Source: Ruegeria atlantica (lineage in GTDB: Bacteria > Pseudomonadota > Alphaproteobacteria > Rhodobacterales > Rhodobacteraceae). Taken from it: a stretch of 64,000 bases of DNA. The stretch lies in the NCBI RefSeq assembly GCF_013032455.1, contig NZ_WQCF01000001.1:434001-498000 (forward strand). Reading direction: 5' to 3'. Position 1 is the first letter of the stretch, and each line of letters begins with the position of its first letter. This document shows, piece after piece, positions 27,430 through 36,317 of this stretch. Both the position numbers and the translations under genes were made by a program. Under the pieces are notes generated by a model that saw only the letters and a list, made by a program, of their open reading frames with translations, did not search any database and had not been told where the DNA came from.

Positions 27430-28164
27430 TTAAGTAACCAACCCACCTGCCAAATAACGGCGTGCAGCGTCGCTTTCGGGGGCGTTCAAGACCTGTTTCG
27501 CCGCCCCGTGTTCAACCACATGACCGCCCTGCATCATCACGATATCGGCAGCCAACCGCCGGGCCTGTCCGACGTCATGGGTCACCATTACGATACGTAC
27601 GCCTCTGGTTGAGGCAAGCAGGATCATCCGTTCAATCATCTGCGTTGCGCTGGGATCAAGCGCACTGGTGGGCTCGTCCAAAAACAGCGTTTCGGGATCC
27701 AGAGCCAGAGCGCGCAGAATAGCCAACCGTTGCGCCTCCCCCCCTGAAAGCGAGCGTGCGGATTGCCGCGCTTTACCGTCCAGCCCACCCTCAGCGAGCA
27801 ATTCCTCTATGCGGGATTTCCGTAAACTACGAGGCAGCCCCCGACGTTTTAGTACAAAGTCCAGATTGGCCGCGACCGAGCGACGCAACAGCACAGGCTG
27901 TTGAAACACCATCCCCTGACGCGCTTTGTGATCCGCATTTAGGATCACACCATCTTGCCTGATTTGCCCACGGTCAGGCACGATCAACCCGTGCAGACAG
28001 CGCAACAACAGGCTTTTGCCCGACCCGTTCGGCCCAAGGATCAGAGTCGGCCCCGGCCCGTCCAGCGACAGGTGCTGTACATCCAGCAATGCCTTGCCTT
28101 TGCGGGTGATCCGCACTCGGTCGACCGATAGACAGCTAGCCATTTCATGGACCAGATCACGCAT
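27430..28164 (-). CDS. tupC: tungstate ABC transporter ATP-binding protein
   Basis: This is the ATPase subunit of the TupABC importer. The 244-residue protein has Walker A GPNGSGKS, signature LSGGEAQRLA, Walker B LFLDEPTSALD and the H-loop VTHD. ATG 28164 overlaps the tupB 3' end by 8 nt. It is shorter than ModC and lacks the C-terminal molybdate-binding extension, which fits the TupC type. Confidence 0.93.
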   Translation of the reverse strand: MRDLVHEMASCLSVDRVRITRKGKALLDVQHLSLDGPGPTLILGPNGSGKSLLLRCLHGLIVPDRGQIRQDGVILNADHKARQGMVFQQPVLLRRSVAANLDFVLKRRGLPRSLRKSRIEELLAEGGLDGKARQSARSLSGGEAQRLAILRALALDPETLFLDEPTSALDPSATQMIERMILLASTRGVRIVMVTHDVGQARRLAADIVMMQGGHVVEHGAAKQVLNAPESDAARRYLAGGLVT

Positions 28165-28870
28165 GGCGCAACCCCTCCTGCTCGGCCCGCAGGCTGAGCG
28201 TGCTGACCATGGCGTTCACCGCCACGGCGATGCCGATCAGGATGGCCCCCAGCGCCAAGGCCAGCGCCAGATTACCCTTAGACGTCTCAAGCGCGATGGT
28301 CGTCGTCATGACCCGCGTCACGTGATTGATATTACCGCCGACGATGATCACCGCGCCGACCTCGGCAATTGCACGCCCAAATCCGGCCAGCAATGCCGTC
28401 ACCAATGCCAACCGCGCGTCCCACAGCAGCACAGGCACCGAGGCCAGCCGCGACACACCCAAAGAACGCAATTGCTCAGAATACTCTTCAGCCAGCATTT
28501 CGACCACTTGCCGGGTCAAAGCAGCAACAATAGGTGTGACCAGAACCACCTGTGCAATGATCATGGCGGTCGGCGTATAGAGCAGCTCAAGAACTCCCAG
28601 TGGCCCCGAGCGCGACAACATCAGGTAGACCAACAAGCCGACCACGACCGGAGGAAACCCCATCAGAGCGTTCATGAATACGATCAGTATCCGCCGCCCA
28701 GGGAACCGTGCAACCGCCAAAGCAGCGCCAACCGGCATGCCAATAAAGGCTGAAATCAATACAGCAAACACGGAAACTTTCAGGGACAACAGCACGATCG
28801 CCCACAGCTCAGCATCCCCGTTGAGGATCAGAGCCAGCGCAGAGCTGAATTCTGATGCAAATCCCTGCAT
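28157..28870 (-). CDS. tupB: tungstate ABC transporter permease
   Basis: This 237-residue permease has about five membrane helices and the EAA-like loop LRSLGVSRLASVPVLLWDAR, which docks the ATPase. It contains the conserved FGRAIAEVGAVIIVGGNI region typical of TupB. It is the first gene of the operon, with about 150 nt of upstream sequence that must hold the promoter. Confidence 0.92.
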   Translation of the reverse strand: MQGFASEFSSALALILNGDAELWAIVLLSLKVSVFAVLISAFIGMPVGAALAVARFPGRRILIVFMNALMGFPPVVVGLLVYLMLSRSGPLGVLELLYTPTAMIIAQVVLVTPIVAALTRQVVEMLAEEYSEQLRSLGVSRLASVPVLLWDARLALVTALLAGFGRAIAEVGAVIIVGGNINHVTRVMTTTIALETSKGNLALALALGAILIGIAVAVNAMVSTLSLRAEQEGLRHA

Positions 28871-28969
28871 TTTATTCCATCAGTTCGACATATCGTATGA
28901 AATGCGGTAAATTTCAAAGTAATACTAGAGCATCTGCCCACCAAGTACAGACACGTTTCCGACATCTCC

Positions 28970-29001
28970 AAAACGAAACGCGGCCCCGATTGGGACCGCG
29001 T
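28970..29001 (-). terminator. terminator after the pyrimidine ABC operon
   Basis: On the minus strand ACGCGGTCCC pairs with GGGGCCGCGT around an AATC loop (one mismatch) and runs into TTTCGTTTT. It lies about 20 nt past the stop of the substrate-binding protein gene and separates it from the tup operon. Confidence 0.75.
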
Positions 29002-29022
29002 CACTTTTCACCGGAATTAGGC

Positions 29023-30018
29023 TTAATTCAGAGCCGCATCGGTAATCTGATGGGTCCATGCACCTTCGGGTTCTTTTGTGATTGCAGGGTTTTCCGCGGA
29101 AACTGCCGAGAGAAGTGTTTTCACAGTTTGCTCGTAATCAGCCGGGTCTAGCGATCCGTCTGACCCTTCGATCAACTTTGCAACCTCGCCCATCATATAG
29201 ACCTGATGATCAAGCTCTTGCGCTCCGGTTTCATCAAACTCCAGAACGATTTCGGCGGCTTCTTCCTGATTTTCGGCAGCGTATTTCCAACCTTTCATCG
29301 AAGCGCGTACAAATCGCTCCATCTTGTCTACGAAAGCAGGGTCGTCCAGGTTTTCCTCCATGACGTACAGCCCGTCTTCGAGCATGCCGAAACCCATTTG
29401 CAGATAGTTAAAAGTCACCAGTTCTTCTGGCGAGATCCCAGCCTGCAGGATTTGGCGGTACTCGTTGTAGGTCATGGTCGAGATACAATCAGCCTGCCCT
29501 TGGATCAGCGGGTCCGCTGAAAACGCCTGTTTCAGGACAGTGACACCGTTATCATCCGCGCCATCCGTTTCAATTCCAAGAGATGCCATCCAGGCGTAGA
29601 ATGGATACTCATTTCCGAAGAACCAGACGCCCATCGTCCGCCCGGGAAAGTCTTCGGGGGATTCAACTCCGGTGGATTTGAGGCAATTGACCTGCAAGCC
29701 TCCGGTTTTGAAGGGCTGCGCAATATTAACCAGCGGAACACCACGTTCACGCGCTGCCAACCCGGCAGCCATCCAAGTTGTTATGACGTCGGCTCCACCG
29801 CCTGCGATGACTTGCTCCGGAGCGATATCTGGCCCGCCAGGCTTGATCGTTACGTCAAGCCCCTCTTCGTCATAGAATCCCTTTTCCTCTGCCACGAAGT
29901 AACCCGCGAACTGCGCCTGCCCGACCCATTTCAATTGAAGCGTTACCTCATCTGCCGCCAATGCAGAACTGGCGACCAGACTAAAGGCGGCAATCGCCCC
30001 GCTGAGTAGCTTGTTCAT
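29023..30018 (-). CDS. ABC transporter substrate-binding protein, NMT1/THI5-like (pyrimidine cluster)
   Basis: This is the periplasmic receptor of an ABC importer encoded in the pyrimidine operon. It has a Sec signal peptide ending at ALAADE and an NMT1/ThiY-type body with LKWVGQAQFAGYFVAEEKGFYDEEGLDV. ATG 30018 has AGGAG 8 nt upstream; ATG 30024 is too close to that site. The ligand is probably a pyrimidine or pyrimidine-like compound, by context and by similarity of the fold to thiamin-precursor receptors. It is the last gene of the operon. Confidence 0.88.
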   Translation of the reverse strand: MNKLLSGAIAAFSLVASSALAADEVTLQLKWVGQAQFAGYFVAEEKGFYDEEGLDVTIKPGGPDIAPEQVIAGGGADVITTWMAAGLAARERGVPLVNIAQPFKTGGLQVNCLKSTGVESPEDFPGRTMGVWFFGNEYPFYAWMASLGIETDGADDNGVTVLKQAFSADPLIQGQADCISTMTYNEYRQILQAGISPEELVTFNYLQMGFGMLEDGLYVMEENLDDPAFVDKMERFVRASMKGWKYAAENQEEAAEIVLEFDETGAQELDHQVYMMGEVAKLIEGSDGSLDPADYEQTVKTLLSAVSAENPAITKEPEGAWTHQITDAALN

Positions 30019-30076
30019 CTTCATATCTCCTAGTTGCTGTTGGTGCCCCTTTTTCGGGGTCTGTTGAATTCTGTCG

Positions 30077-30922
30077 TTATCCGCGTTGTGACGGGTGCCA
30101 GAAGGTCACCGCTTTTTCGATCATGGCAACCCCTCCGTAGAACGCTGTCCCGGCCAGCGCAGCCACAACAATCTCGGCCCAGACCATATCCAGCGATAAT
30201 TGGCCCACGCTGGTTGAAATGCGAAAGCCCATCCCCACGATAGGCGAACCAAAGAACTCGGCCACGATAGCGCCGATCAACGCCAGAGTGGTAGAAATCT
30301 TTAGCCCGTTGAAAATAAACGGCATCGCGGCTGGCAGGCGGAGTTTAAGGAAGCTTTGCCAATAGGTCGCCGCATAGGTCTCCATCAGGTCACGCTGCAT
30401 GGCTGTGGCCTCTCGCAACCCCGCGACGGTGTTCACCAACATTGGAAAGAACACCATCACCACAACCACTGCCGCCTTGGAATGCCAGTCGAACCCGAAC
30501 CACATCACCAGAATGGGGGCCGTTCCCACAATCGGCAGTGCCGCTACGAAGTTTCCGACGGGCAGCAGCCCAAGGCGCAGGAAATCCCATCGATCCACGG
30601 CAATCGCCATCAGGAAGGCCGAGCCGCAACCGATGATATAACCGCTCAGCGCGCCCTTGATGATGGTTTGCACAAAATCCGCCCACAAGGTTGGCAGACT
30701 GTCAGCAAAGCGCACCGCGATCACCGAGGGCGCAGGCAGGATGACCAAAGGAACTTCTAGGCCGCGCACAACCAGCTCCCAAATGCCGATCACCGTCAGG
30801 CCAAAGATCAGCGGTGCCAGGAACCGAACCATTCGCGTATCTGCATAGGGACCACTGGCCAGGCGACTGTTCAGCCACCACCCCAACAGCCAGACGCCGA
30901 TCGCTCCAAGAACAGGTATCAT
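30077..30922 (-). CDS. ABC transporter permease (pyrimidine cluster)
   Basis: This 281-residue BPD-type permease of the nitrate/taurine/pyrimidine family has about six helices and the EAA loop near TYWQSFLKLRLPAAMPFIFNGLK. Its start overlaps the stop of the second permease gene by 4 nt. Together the two permeases would form a heterodimeric channel. Confidence 0.9.
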   Translation of the reverse strand: MIPVLGAIGVWLLGWWLNSRLASGPYADTRMVRFLAPLIFGLTVIGIWELVVRGLEVPLVILPAPSVIAVRFADSLPTLWADFVQTIIKGALSGYIIGCGSAFLMAIAVDRWDFLRLGLLPVGNFVAALPIVGTAPILVMWFGFDWHSKAAVVVVMVFFPMLVNTVAGLREATAMQRDLMETYAATYWQSFLKLRLPAAMPFIFNGLKISTTLALIGAIVAEFFGSPIVGMGFRISTSVGQLSLDMVWAEIVVAALAGTAFYGGVAMIEKAVTFWHPSQRG

Positions 30923-31851
30923 TGCGCCATCCCCATCCGTTTCAGAACCGTCCGCTCAATCAGACCCAGCAACCCGACCAGACAGGCTGCCAGAATAGCC
31001 GCGGCAAACAAGGCCGACCAAATTTGCACTGTCTGACCGTAGTAGCTCCCCGCCAAAAGGCGCGCGCCCAACCCAGCAACGGCCCCGGTTGGCAGTTCTC
31101 CGACAATCGCCCCCACCAGCGAAGCCGCAATACCGATTTTTAACGAGGTGAACAGGTATGGCATCGAAGCGGGCAGACGCAGCTTCCAAAATCCCTGCGA
31201 CCGGCTGGCATTATAAGTTCGCAACAGGTCCAACTGCATCGCATCCGGGCTGCGCAACCCTTTGACCATGCCGACCACAACAGGGAAAAAGCTGAGATAG
31301 GCTGAGATAATCGCCTTGGGGATGATCCCCTGAATGCCAACTGAATACAGCACGACGATAATCATCGGCGCCAGCGCAATGATCGGGATTGTCTGGCTGA
31401 CAATGGCCCACGGCATGACCGAAAGATCCATCACCCTGCTGTGCACGATCCCAACAGCCAGCAAAATGCCCAGCCCTGTACCGATTGCAAAGCCCAACAT
31501 CGTCGCGCTCAACGTCACCCATCCATGATAGATCAGCGATCGCTTCGAGGTGATCTTCTTCTGAACTGTCGTCTCCCACATCTCGATGGCGACCTGATGC
31601 GGCGCTGGCAGTCGGGGTCTGTCCTGTTCCCACGTGGCCGGGATGGCGAAGCTGTTGTTCAGCGCCAAACCAAACTCGGACATATCCCGCCGGTCCTTTG
31701 CTAAAGGTGGCAGTACCTCGGCTCCGGCGCGCTCCTGTTCCGTCAGCACACCCTTGATATTCATTGGAATACATGCCGCGTACCAAAAGACCATGATTAC
31801 CGCGAGGACGGTCAGAACGGCCCAGAATGCTTTGAAACCGTCATTCATCAT
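30919..31851 (-). CDS. ABC transporter permease (pyrimidine cluster)
   Basis: This second permease has one N-terminal helix, about 65 extracytoplasmic residues, and then the transport core with the EAA loop NASRSQGFWKLRLPASMPYLF. ATG 31851 (or 31848) overlaps the ATPase stop. An in-frame upstream start at 31899 lies wholly inside the ATPase gene and is rejected. Confidence 0.9.
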   Translation of the reverse strand: MMNDGFKAFWAVLTVLAVIMVFWYAACIPMNIKGVLTEQERAGAEVLPPLAKDRRDMSEFGLALNNSFAIPATWEQDRPRLPAPHQVAIEMWETTVQKKITSKRSLIYHGWVTLSATMLGFAIGTGLGILLAVGIVHSRVMDLSVMPWAIVSQTIPIIALAPMIIVVLYSVGIQGIIPKAIISAYLSFFPVVVGMVKGLRSPDAMQLDLLRTYNASRSQGFWKLRLPASMPYLFTSLKIGIAASLVGAIVGELPTGAVAGLGARLLAGSYYGQTVQIWSALFAAAILAACLVGLLGLIERTVLKRMGMAQ

Positions 31852-32638
31852 CCGCATGCCCCGCACGCAAACCCTCGCGCACGCGATGGGCGACTTCAAT
31901 GAACTCCGGTGTATCGCGAATGTCGAGCGGTCGCTCCTTCGGCAGAGGACTTTCGATTACATCCGTAATTCGCCCCGGCCGCGGGCTCATGACCACGATT
32001 TTGGTACTGAGATAAACCGCCTCGGGGATCGAGTGTGTCACGAACCCAATGGTCTTTTCCGTGCGCGCCCACAGCGCCAGAAGCTGTTCATTCAAGTGAT
32101 CGCGCACAATCTCATCCAGCGCGCCAAACGGCTCGTCCATCAGAAGGATGTCCGCATCAAAGGCCAGCGCGCGCGCTATACTGGCCCGCTGCTGCATACC
32201 ACCCGACAATTGCCAGGGAAATTTCCCACCAAATCCTTCTAGATCAACGAGTTCCAAAACGTTCTTCACACGCTCATTCTGTTCGGACCCGGAATACCCC
32301 ATGATCTCGAGCGGCAGCTTGATGTTCTTGGCAATGGTGCGCCATGGATACAGGCCCGCCGCCTGAAACACGTAACCATAGGCCCGGTTCCGACGCGCTT
32401 CATCCGGGGTCATGCCGTTGACGGTCAATGCTCCTCCGGTTGGCGTTTCCAATGCTGCGATACAACGCAGAAACGTGGTCTTGCCACATCCCGAGGGGCC
32501 AATGAAGCTGACGAAATCACCCTTGTCGATTGTCAGGTTCACGTCCTTAAGGGCGTGGATCGGGCCGTCATTGGTTTGGAAGGTGAGATCCAGATGCCTT
32601 GCCTCAATTACGGGCGGGGTCGTGCTTTCAGTATTCAT
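31841..32638 (-). CDS. ABC transporter ATP-binding protein (pyrimidine cluster)
   Basis: This 265-residue ATPase has Walker A GPSGCGKT, the Q-loop YVFQAAGLYPWRT, signature LSGGMQQR, and Walker B ILLMDEPFGALDE. It belongs to the nitrate/sulfonate/taurine type. I chose ATG 32638, since the upstream frame to 32728 overlaps the hydA 3' end and has no family match. It follows hydA by 55 nt in the same operon. Confidence 0.92.
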   Translation of the reverse strand: MNTESTTPPVIEARHLDLTFQTNDGPIHALKDVNLTIDKGDFVSFIGPSGCGKTTFLRCIAALETPTGGALTVNGMTPDEARRNRAYGYVFQAAGLYPWRTIAKNIKLPLEIMGYSGSEQNERVKNVLELVDLEGFGGKFPWQLSGGMQQRASIARALAFDADILLMDEPFGALDEIVRDHLNEQLLALWARTEKTIGFVTHSIPEAVYLSTKIVVMSPRPGRITDVIESPLPKERPLDIRDTPEFIEVAHRVREGLRAGHADDE

Positions 32639-32693
32639 TCCACTGCCTTGAAAATATTTATCTTTGGGCAGCCTTTGCGACGGCCCTCGCGCA

Positions 32694-34148
32694 TCAAACA
32701 CCCGTCGCCGGAATGCCCGTCCGCTCAACTGGTCGCGGCGCAGTCAACTCTTTCCAAGTGCTCAGCGCTTTGTTCACATGACCATTGGGTTCGCGTGCCA
32801 CAAACTCACCATGCCCTTCCTGTGTACGAATTTCTCCGTCATGCACAGCCACCTGTCCACGAGTCAGCGTAAACCGCGGCAGACCTTTTACCTCTTTTCC
32901 CTCAAACACATTGTAATCGATTGAAGATTGCTGCGTCTCAGCGCTGATCGTCTTGGTCTTTTCCGGATCCCAAACAACGATATCCGCGTCTGCCCCAACA
33001 AGGATTGCACCTTTTTTCGGATAGCAATTCAAAATCTTAGAGATGTTTGTTGATGTAACAGCCACGAACTCGTTTGGCGTCAGGCGTCCAGTATTGACCC
33101 CATGTGTCCACAGCATCGGCATCCGGTCCTCAAGTCCGCCAGTGCCGTTCGGAATCTTGGTAAAATCGCCCACGCCAAATCGCTTCTGCTCGGTAGTAAA
33201 CGCACAATGATCCGTTGCAACAACACTCAGCGTGCCAGAGTGCAGGCCATTCCACAAACTGTCCTGATGCTGCTTGTTCCGGAACGGAGGGCTCATGACG
33301 CGCCGCGCGGCATGGTCCCAATCCTGATGGAAATACTCGCTCTCATCCAGCGTCAGATGCTGGATCAACGGCTCTCCCCAAACTCGTTTTCCATTCATCT
33401 TGGCGCGCCGAATAGCCTCATGCGCCTCTTCACAGGACGTATGCACCACATAGAGCGGCACCCCCGCCATGTCCGCGATCATAATGGCGCGGTTAGTTGC
33501 CTCACCTTCCACCTGCGGAGGGCGGGAATAGGCGTGCGCTTCCGGGCCGGTATTGCCTTCGGCCAACAACTTCGCGCTCAGCTCAGCCACGACGTCGCCG
33601 TTTTCGGCATGAACCATTGCAATCCCACCCAGCTCGGCCAGGCGCTTGAACGAGGCGAATAACTCATCATCATTCACCATCAGCGCGCCCTTATAAGCCA
33701 TGAAGTGCTTGAACGTATTGATCCCGCGCGTCTCGATCACCGTTTTGATGTCGTCAAAAACCTGCTCCCCCCACCAAGTCACCGCCATGTGGAACGAATA
33801 ATCACAATTCGCGCGCGTCGATTTATTGTCCCAGCGCTTCAACGCATCCAACAGGCTTTCACCAGGATTCGGCAACGCAAAATCCACCACCATCGTGGTG
33901 CCACCGGCCAGGGCCGCCCGCGTTCCGCTTTCAAAATCATCGCTGGAGTAGGTCCCCATGAACGGCATCTCCAGATGCGTATGCGGATCGATCCCGCCCG
34001 GCATCACGTAACAGCCGGTCGCGTCAAGCTCCTCGTCACCTTTCAAATCCATCCCGATCTCGGTGATAACTCCATCTTCGACAAGGACATCTGCCTTGTA
34101 AGAAAGATCAGCGGTGACGACGGTCCCGTTCTTGATAACAGTGCTCAT
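32694..34148 (-). CDS. hydA: dihydropyrimidinase
   Basis: This enzyme opens the ring of dihydrouracil or dihydrothymine to N-carbamoyl-beta-amino acid. The 484-residue amidohydrolase has the binuclear zinc ligands: HTH in GGIDPHTHLEMP, the carboxylated lysine in HFMAYKG, later histidines (VHAENGD, VVHTSCEE), and aspartate in VVATDHCAF. An AGGGAG ribosome site precedes ATG 34148. It is the second step of the reductive pyrimidine pathway, between hyuC and the transporter genes. Confidence 0.96.
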   Translation of the reverse strand: MSTVIKNGTVVTADLSYKADVLVEDGVITEIGMDLKGDEELDATGCYVMPGGIDPHTHLEMPFMGTYSSDDFESGTRAALAGGTTMVVDFALPNPGESLLDALKRWDNKSTRANCDYSFHMAVTWWGEQVFDDIKTVIETRGINTFKHFMAYKGALMVNDDELFASFKRLAELGGIAMVHAENGDVVAELSAKLLAEGNTGPEAHAYSRPPQVEGEATNRAIMIADMAGVPLYVVHTSCEEAHEAIRRAKMNGKRVWGEPLIQHLTLDESEYFHQDWDHAARRVMSPPFRNKQHQDSLWNGLHSGTLSVVATDHCAFTTEQKRFGVGDFTKIPNGTGGLEDRMPMLWTHGVNTGRLTPNEFVAVTSTNISKILNCYPKKGAILVGADADIVVWDPEKTKTISAETQQSSIDYNVFEGKEVKGLPRFTLTRGQVAVHDGEIRTQEGHGEFVAREPNGHVNKALSTWKELTAPRPVERTGIPATGV

Positions 34149-34240
34149 TTTAATCTCCCTGATGCGGTCTGCGCCGCTTGCTTCATCTGGCCAAAAATAT
34201 CCCGGGGGAGTCGCCCGGCGGGCGACGGGGGCAGAGCCCC

Positions 34241-35491
34241 CTACTCCACGATCTCAGCTGTCTCGACGACCGCATGAAACAGAACATCCGCCCCGGCCGC
34301 AGCCCAATCTTTGCTGATTTCCTCAGCCTCGTTATGGCTCAACCCGTCCACGCAAGGGCACATCACCATTGCAGTCGGTGCGACACGGTTGATCCAGCAC
34401 GCATCATGCCCCGCGCCCGAGATGATATCCGTGTGGGAATAACCCAACCGTTCCGCCGCATCCCGAACAGCCGCAACGCAGCCCTCATCAAATTTCACAG
34501 GATCAAAGCCGCCCACCTTCTCGAATTCGACCTCAAGACCCATTTCGTTGACGATATCCTCGGCGGCCACACGCAGGCGGTTTTCCATATCCGTGATCAC
34601 GTCCAATTCCGGCGAGCGGAGATCCACCGTAAACACCACCTTACCCGGAATCACGTTGCGCGAGTTTGGATAGACATCGATATGCCCCGCAGCCCCCACG
34701 GCATGGGGAGCGTGGGACCATGCGATCTCATCCACCTTCTCAAGAATACGCGCCATCGCCAGCCCCGCATTCTTACGCATCGGCATCGGGGTCGAACCGG
34801 TATGCGCGTCCTTGCCAGTCACAGTGACCTGCGTCCAGCTTAAGCCCTGCCCATGGGTGACGACACCGATATCCTTCCCCTCGGCCTCCAGAATCGGCCC
34901 CTGTTCGATGTGCAGTTCAAAGAACGCATGCATTTTGCGCGCGCCGACCTCTTCCTCACCCCGCCATCCGATGCGCTGCAACTCATCTCCGAATTTCTTG
35001 CCTTCGGCATCCTCTCGATCATAGGCCCAATCTTGCGTGTGCATTCCCGCAAAGACGCCCGAAGACAGCATCGCAGGCGCATAGCGCGTACCTTCCTCAT
35101 TGGTCCAATTGGTCGTCACGATAGGATGTTTGGTCTTGATCCCCAGATCATTGAGCGTTCGGATGATTTCCACCCCACCCAACACACCCAGCACGCCGTC
35201 GTATTTGCCGCCCGTCGGCTGCGTATCCAGATGCGATCCGACATAAACCGGCAATGCCTCGGGGTCAGTCCCTTCACGACGGGCAAACATATTGCCCATC
35301 TGATCCAACCCCATCGTGCAACCAGCGTCTTCGCACCACTTCTGAAACAGCGCACGTCCTTCGGCGTCTTCATCGGTCAGGGTCTGGCGGTTATTACCCC
35401 CTGCCACGCCAGGGCCAATTTTGGCCATCTCCATAAGACTGTCCCATAGCCTATCGCCATTGATCCTGAGATTCTGCGCCGGAGCTGCCAT
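34241..35491 (-). CDS. hyuC: N-carbamoyl-beta-alanine amidohydrolase (beta-ureidopropionase), M20 type
   Basis: This enzyme hydrolyses N-carbamoyl-beta-alanine to beta-alanine, CO2 and ammonia, the last pathway step. The 416-residue M20/AmaB-type metallohydrolase shows GSHLDTQPTGGKYDGVLGVLGG, TNEEGTRYAP, FELHIEQGPILE and GAGHDACWI, which supply the metal ligands. AGGGGAA lies 8 nt before ATG 35491. It is the first gene of the operon, divergent from rutR across the operator. An allantoate or L-carbamoyl hydrolase is the main alternative; context favours the pyrimidine role. Confidence 0.93.
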   Translation of the reverse strand: MAAPAQNLRINGDRLWDSLMEMAKIGPGVAGGNNRQTLTDEDAEGRALFQKWCEDAGCTMGLDQMGNMFARREGTDPEALPVYVGSHLDTQPTGGKYDGVLGVLGGVEIIRTLNDLGIKTKHPIVTTNWTNEEGTRYAPAMLSSGVFAGMHTQDWAYDREDAEGKKFGDELQRIGWRGEEEVGARKMHAFFELHIEQGPILEAEGKDIGVVTHGQGLSWTQVTVTGKDAHTGSTPMPMRKNAGLAMARILEKVDEIAWSHAPHAVGAAGHIDVYPNSRNVIPGKVVFTVDLRSPELDVITDMENRLRVAAEDIVNEMGLEVEFEKVGGFDPVKFDEGCVAAVRDAAERLGYSHTDIISGAGHDACWINRVAPTAMVMCPCVDGLSHNEAEEISKDWAAAGADVLFHAVVETAEIVE

Positions 35492-35539
35492 CTGTATTCC
35501 CCTGTAGCTTGCGATTTGGCTCGCTTTTGGTGTCTTGAT

Positions 35540-35555
35540 TTGACCATCTGGTCAA
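35540..35555. promoter_or_regulatory. RutR-type operator (perfect palindrome)
   Basis: TTGACCATCTGGTCAA is a perfect match to the published E. coli RutR consensus TTGACCAnnTGGTCAA. It lies 49 nt upstream of hyuC and 107 nt upstream of the rutR start, so it can control both. Confidence 0.88.
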
Positions 35556-35662
35556 ACTCACGCTATCACGGGTTCGAGATCAGTCAAGAAATTGCATGGC
35601 GCCGCCGGAATTTTCGGCATAATTGGCCCCCGCATAGCGAAAAAAAGAGACGCGCTGGAAAC

Positions 35663-36271
35663 ATGCCCAAGGATCGTGCCCCGACCCGAATTCAGAAAAA
35701 GAATCGTGCTGCGATTCTCGAAGCAGCGCTGAACGTGTTTTCCGCGCATGGATTTCGCGGTGCGACCGTGGATCAAATTGCAACCGAAGCCGGGCTGAGC
35801 AAACCCAACCTGCTGTATTACTTTCCATCAAAAGAGGCGATTCACACCGCCCTCCTCTCGGGCTTGTTGGAAACATGGCTGGCCCCGCTGCACGACTTGG
35901 ATGCGGATGGCGACCCATTGGAAGAAATCCTCTCCTATATCCATCGCAAATTGCAGATGAGCCGCGAACTACCACGTGAAAGCCGCCTGTTTGCCAATGA
36001 ATTGGTTCAGGGCGCGCCCCGCATTCACAATGCTTTGTCGAATGACCTCAAGGCGCTGGTCGACGAGAAAACCGCTATCCTGACAGAGTGGATGGATCAG
36101 GGCAAAATCGCGCGCCTGCATCCTTACCACCTGATCTTCTCGATCTGGGCCCTGACGCAACACTACGCCGATTTCGATGTGCAGGTGCGCGCTATTCTGG
36201 GAGACGAAGATCCGTTCGAGGGGGCCGAACCGTTCATCGACACGCTGTATCGCAAATTGCTGACACCATAG
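35663..36271 (+). CDS. rutR: TetR-family pyrimidine regulator RutR
   Basis: This 202-residue repressor has an N-terminal TetR HTH (AALNVFSAHGFRGATVDQIATEAGLSKPNLLYYF) and a C-terminal domain similar in order to E. coli RutR: KEAIHTALL, a WLAPL segment, HPYHLIFSIWALTQHYADF. E. coli RutR releases DNA when it binds uracil or thymine. ATG 35663 gives the family length; the in-frame sequence upstream to 35516 runs across the operator and is rejected. It sits between the two catabolic operons. Confidence 0.93.
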   Translation: MPKDRAPTRIQKKNRAAILEAALNVFSAHGFRGATVDQIATEAGLSKPNLLYYFPSKEAIHTALLSGLLETWLAPLHDLDADGDPLEEILSYIHRKLQMSRELPRESRLFANELVQGAPRIHNALSNDLKALVDEKTAILTEWMDQGKIARLHPYHLIFSIWALTQHYADFDVQVRAILGDEDPFEGAEPFIDTLYRKLLTP

Positions 36272-36274
36272 AAA

Positions 36275-36300
36275 AAGGGGCCGTTGAACGGCCCCTTCTT
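36275..36300. terminator. bidirectional terminator between rutR and preA
   Basis: AAGGGGCCGT (36275-36284) pairs perfectly with ACGGCCCCTT (36288-36297) around a TGA loop, with T-rich or A-rich flanks on both sides. It sits between two convergent genes. Confidence 0.88.
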
Positions 36301-36317
36301 GTTTGTAACAGCCAAAA

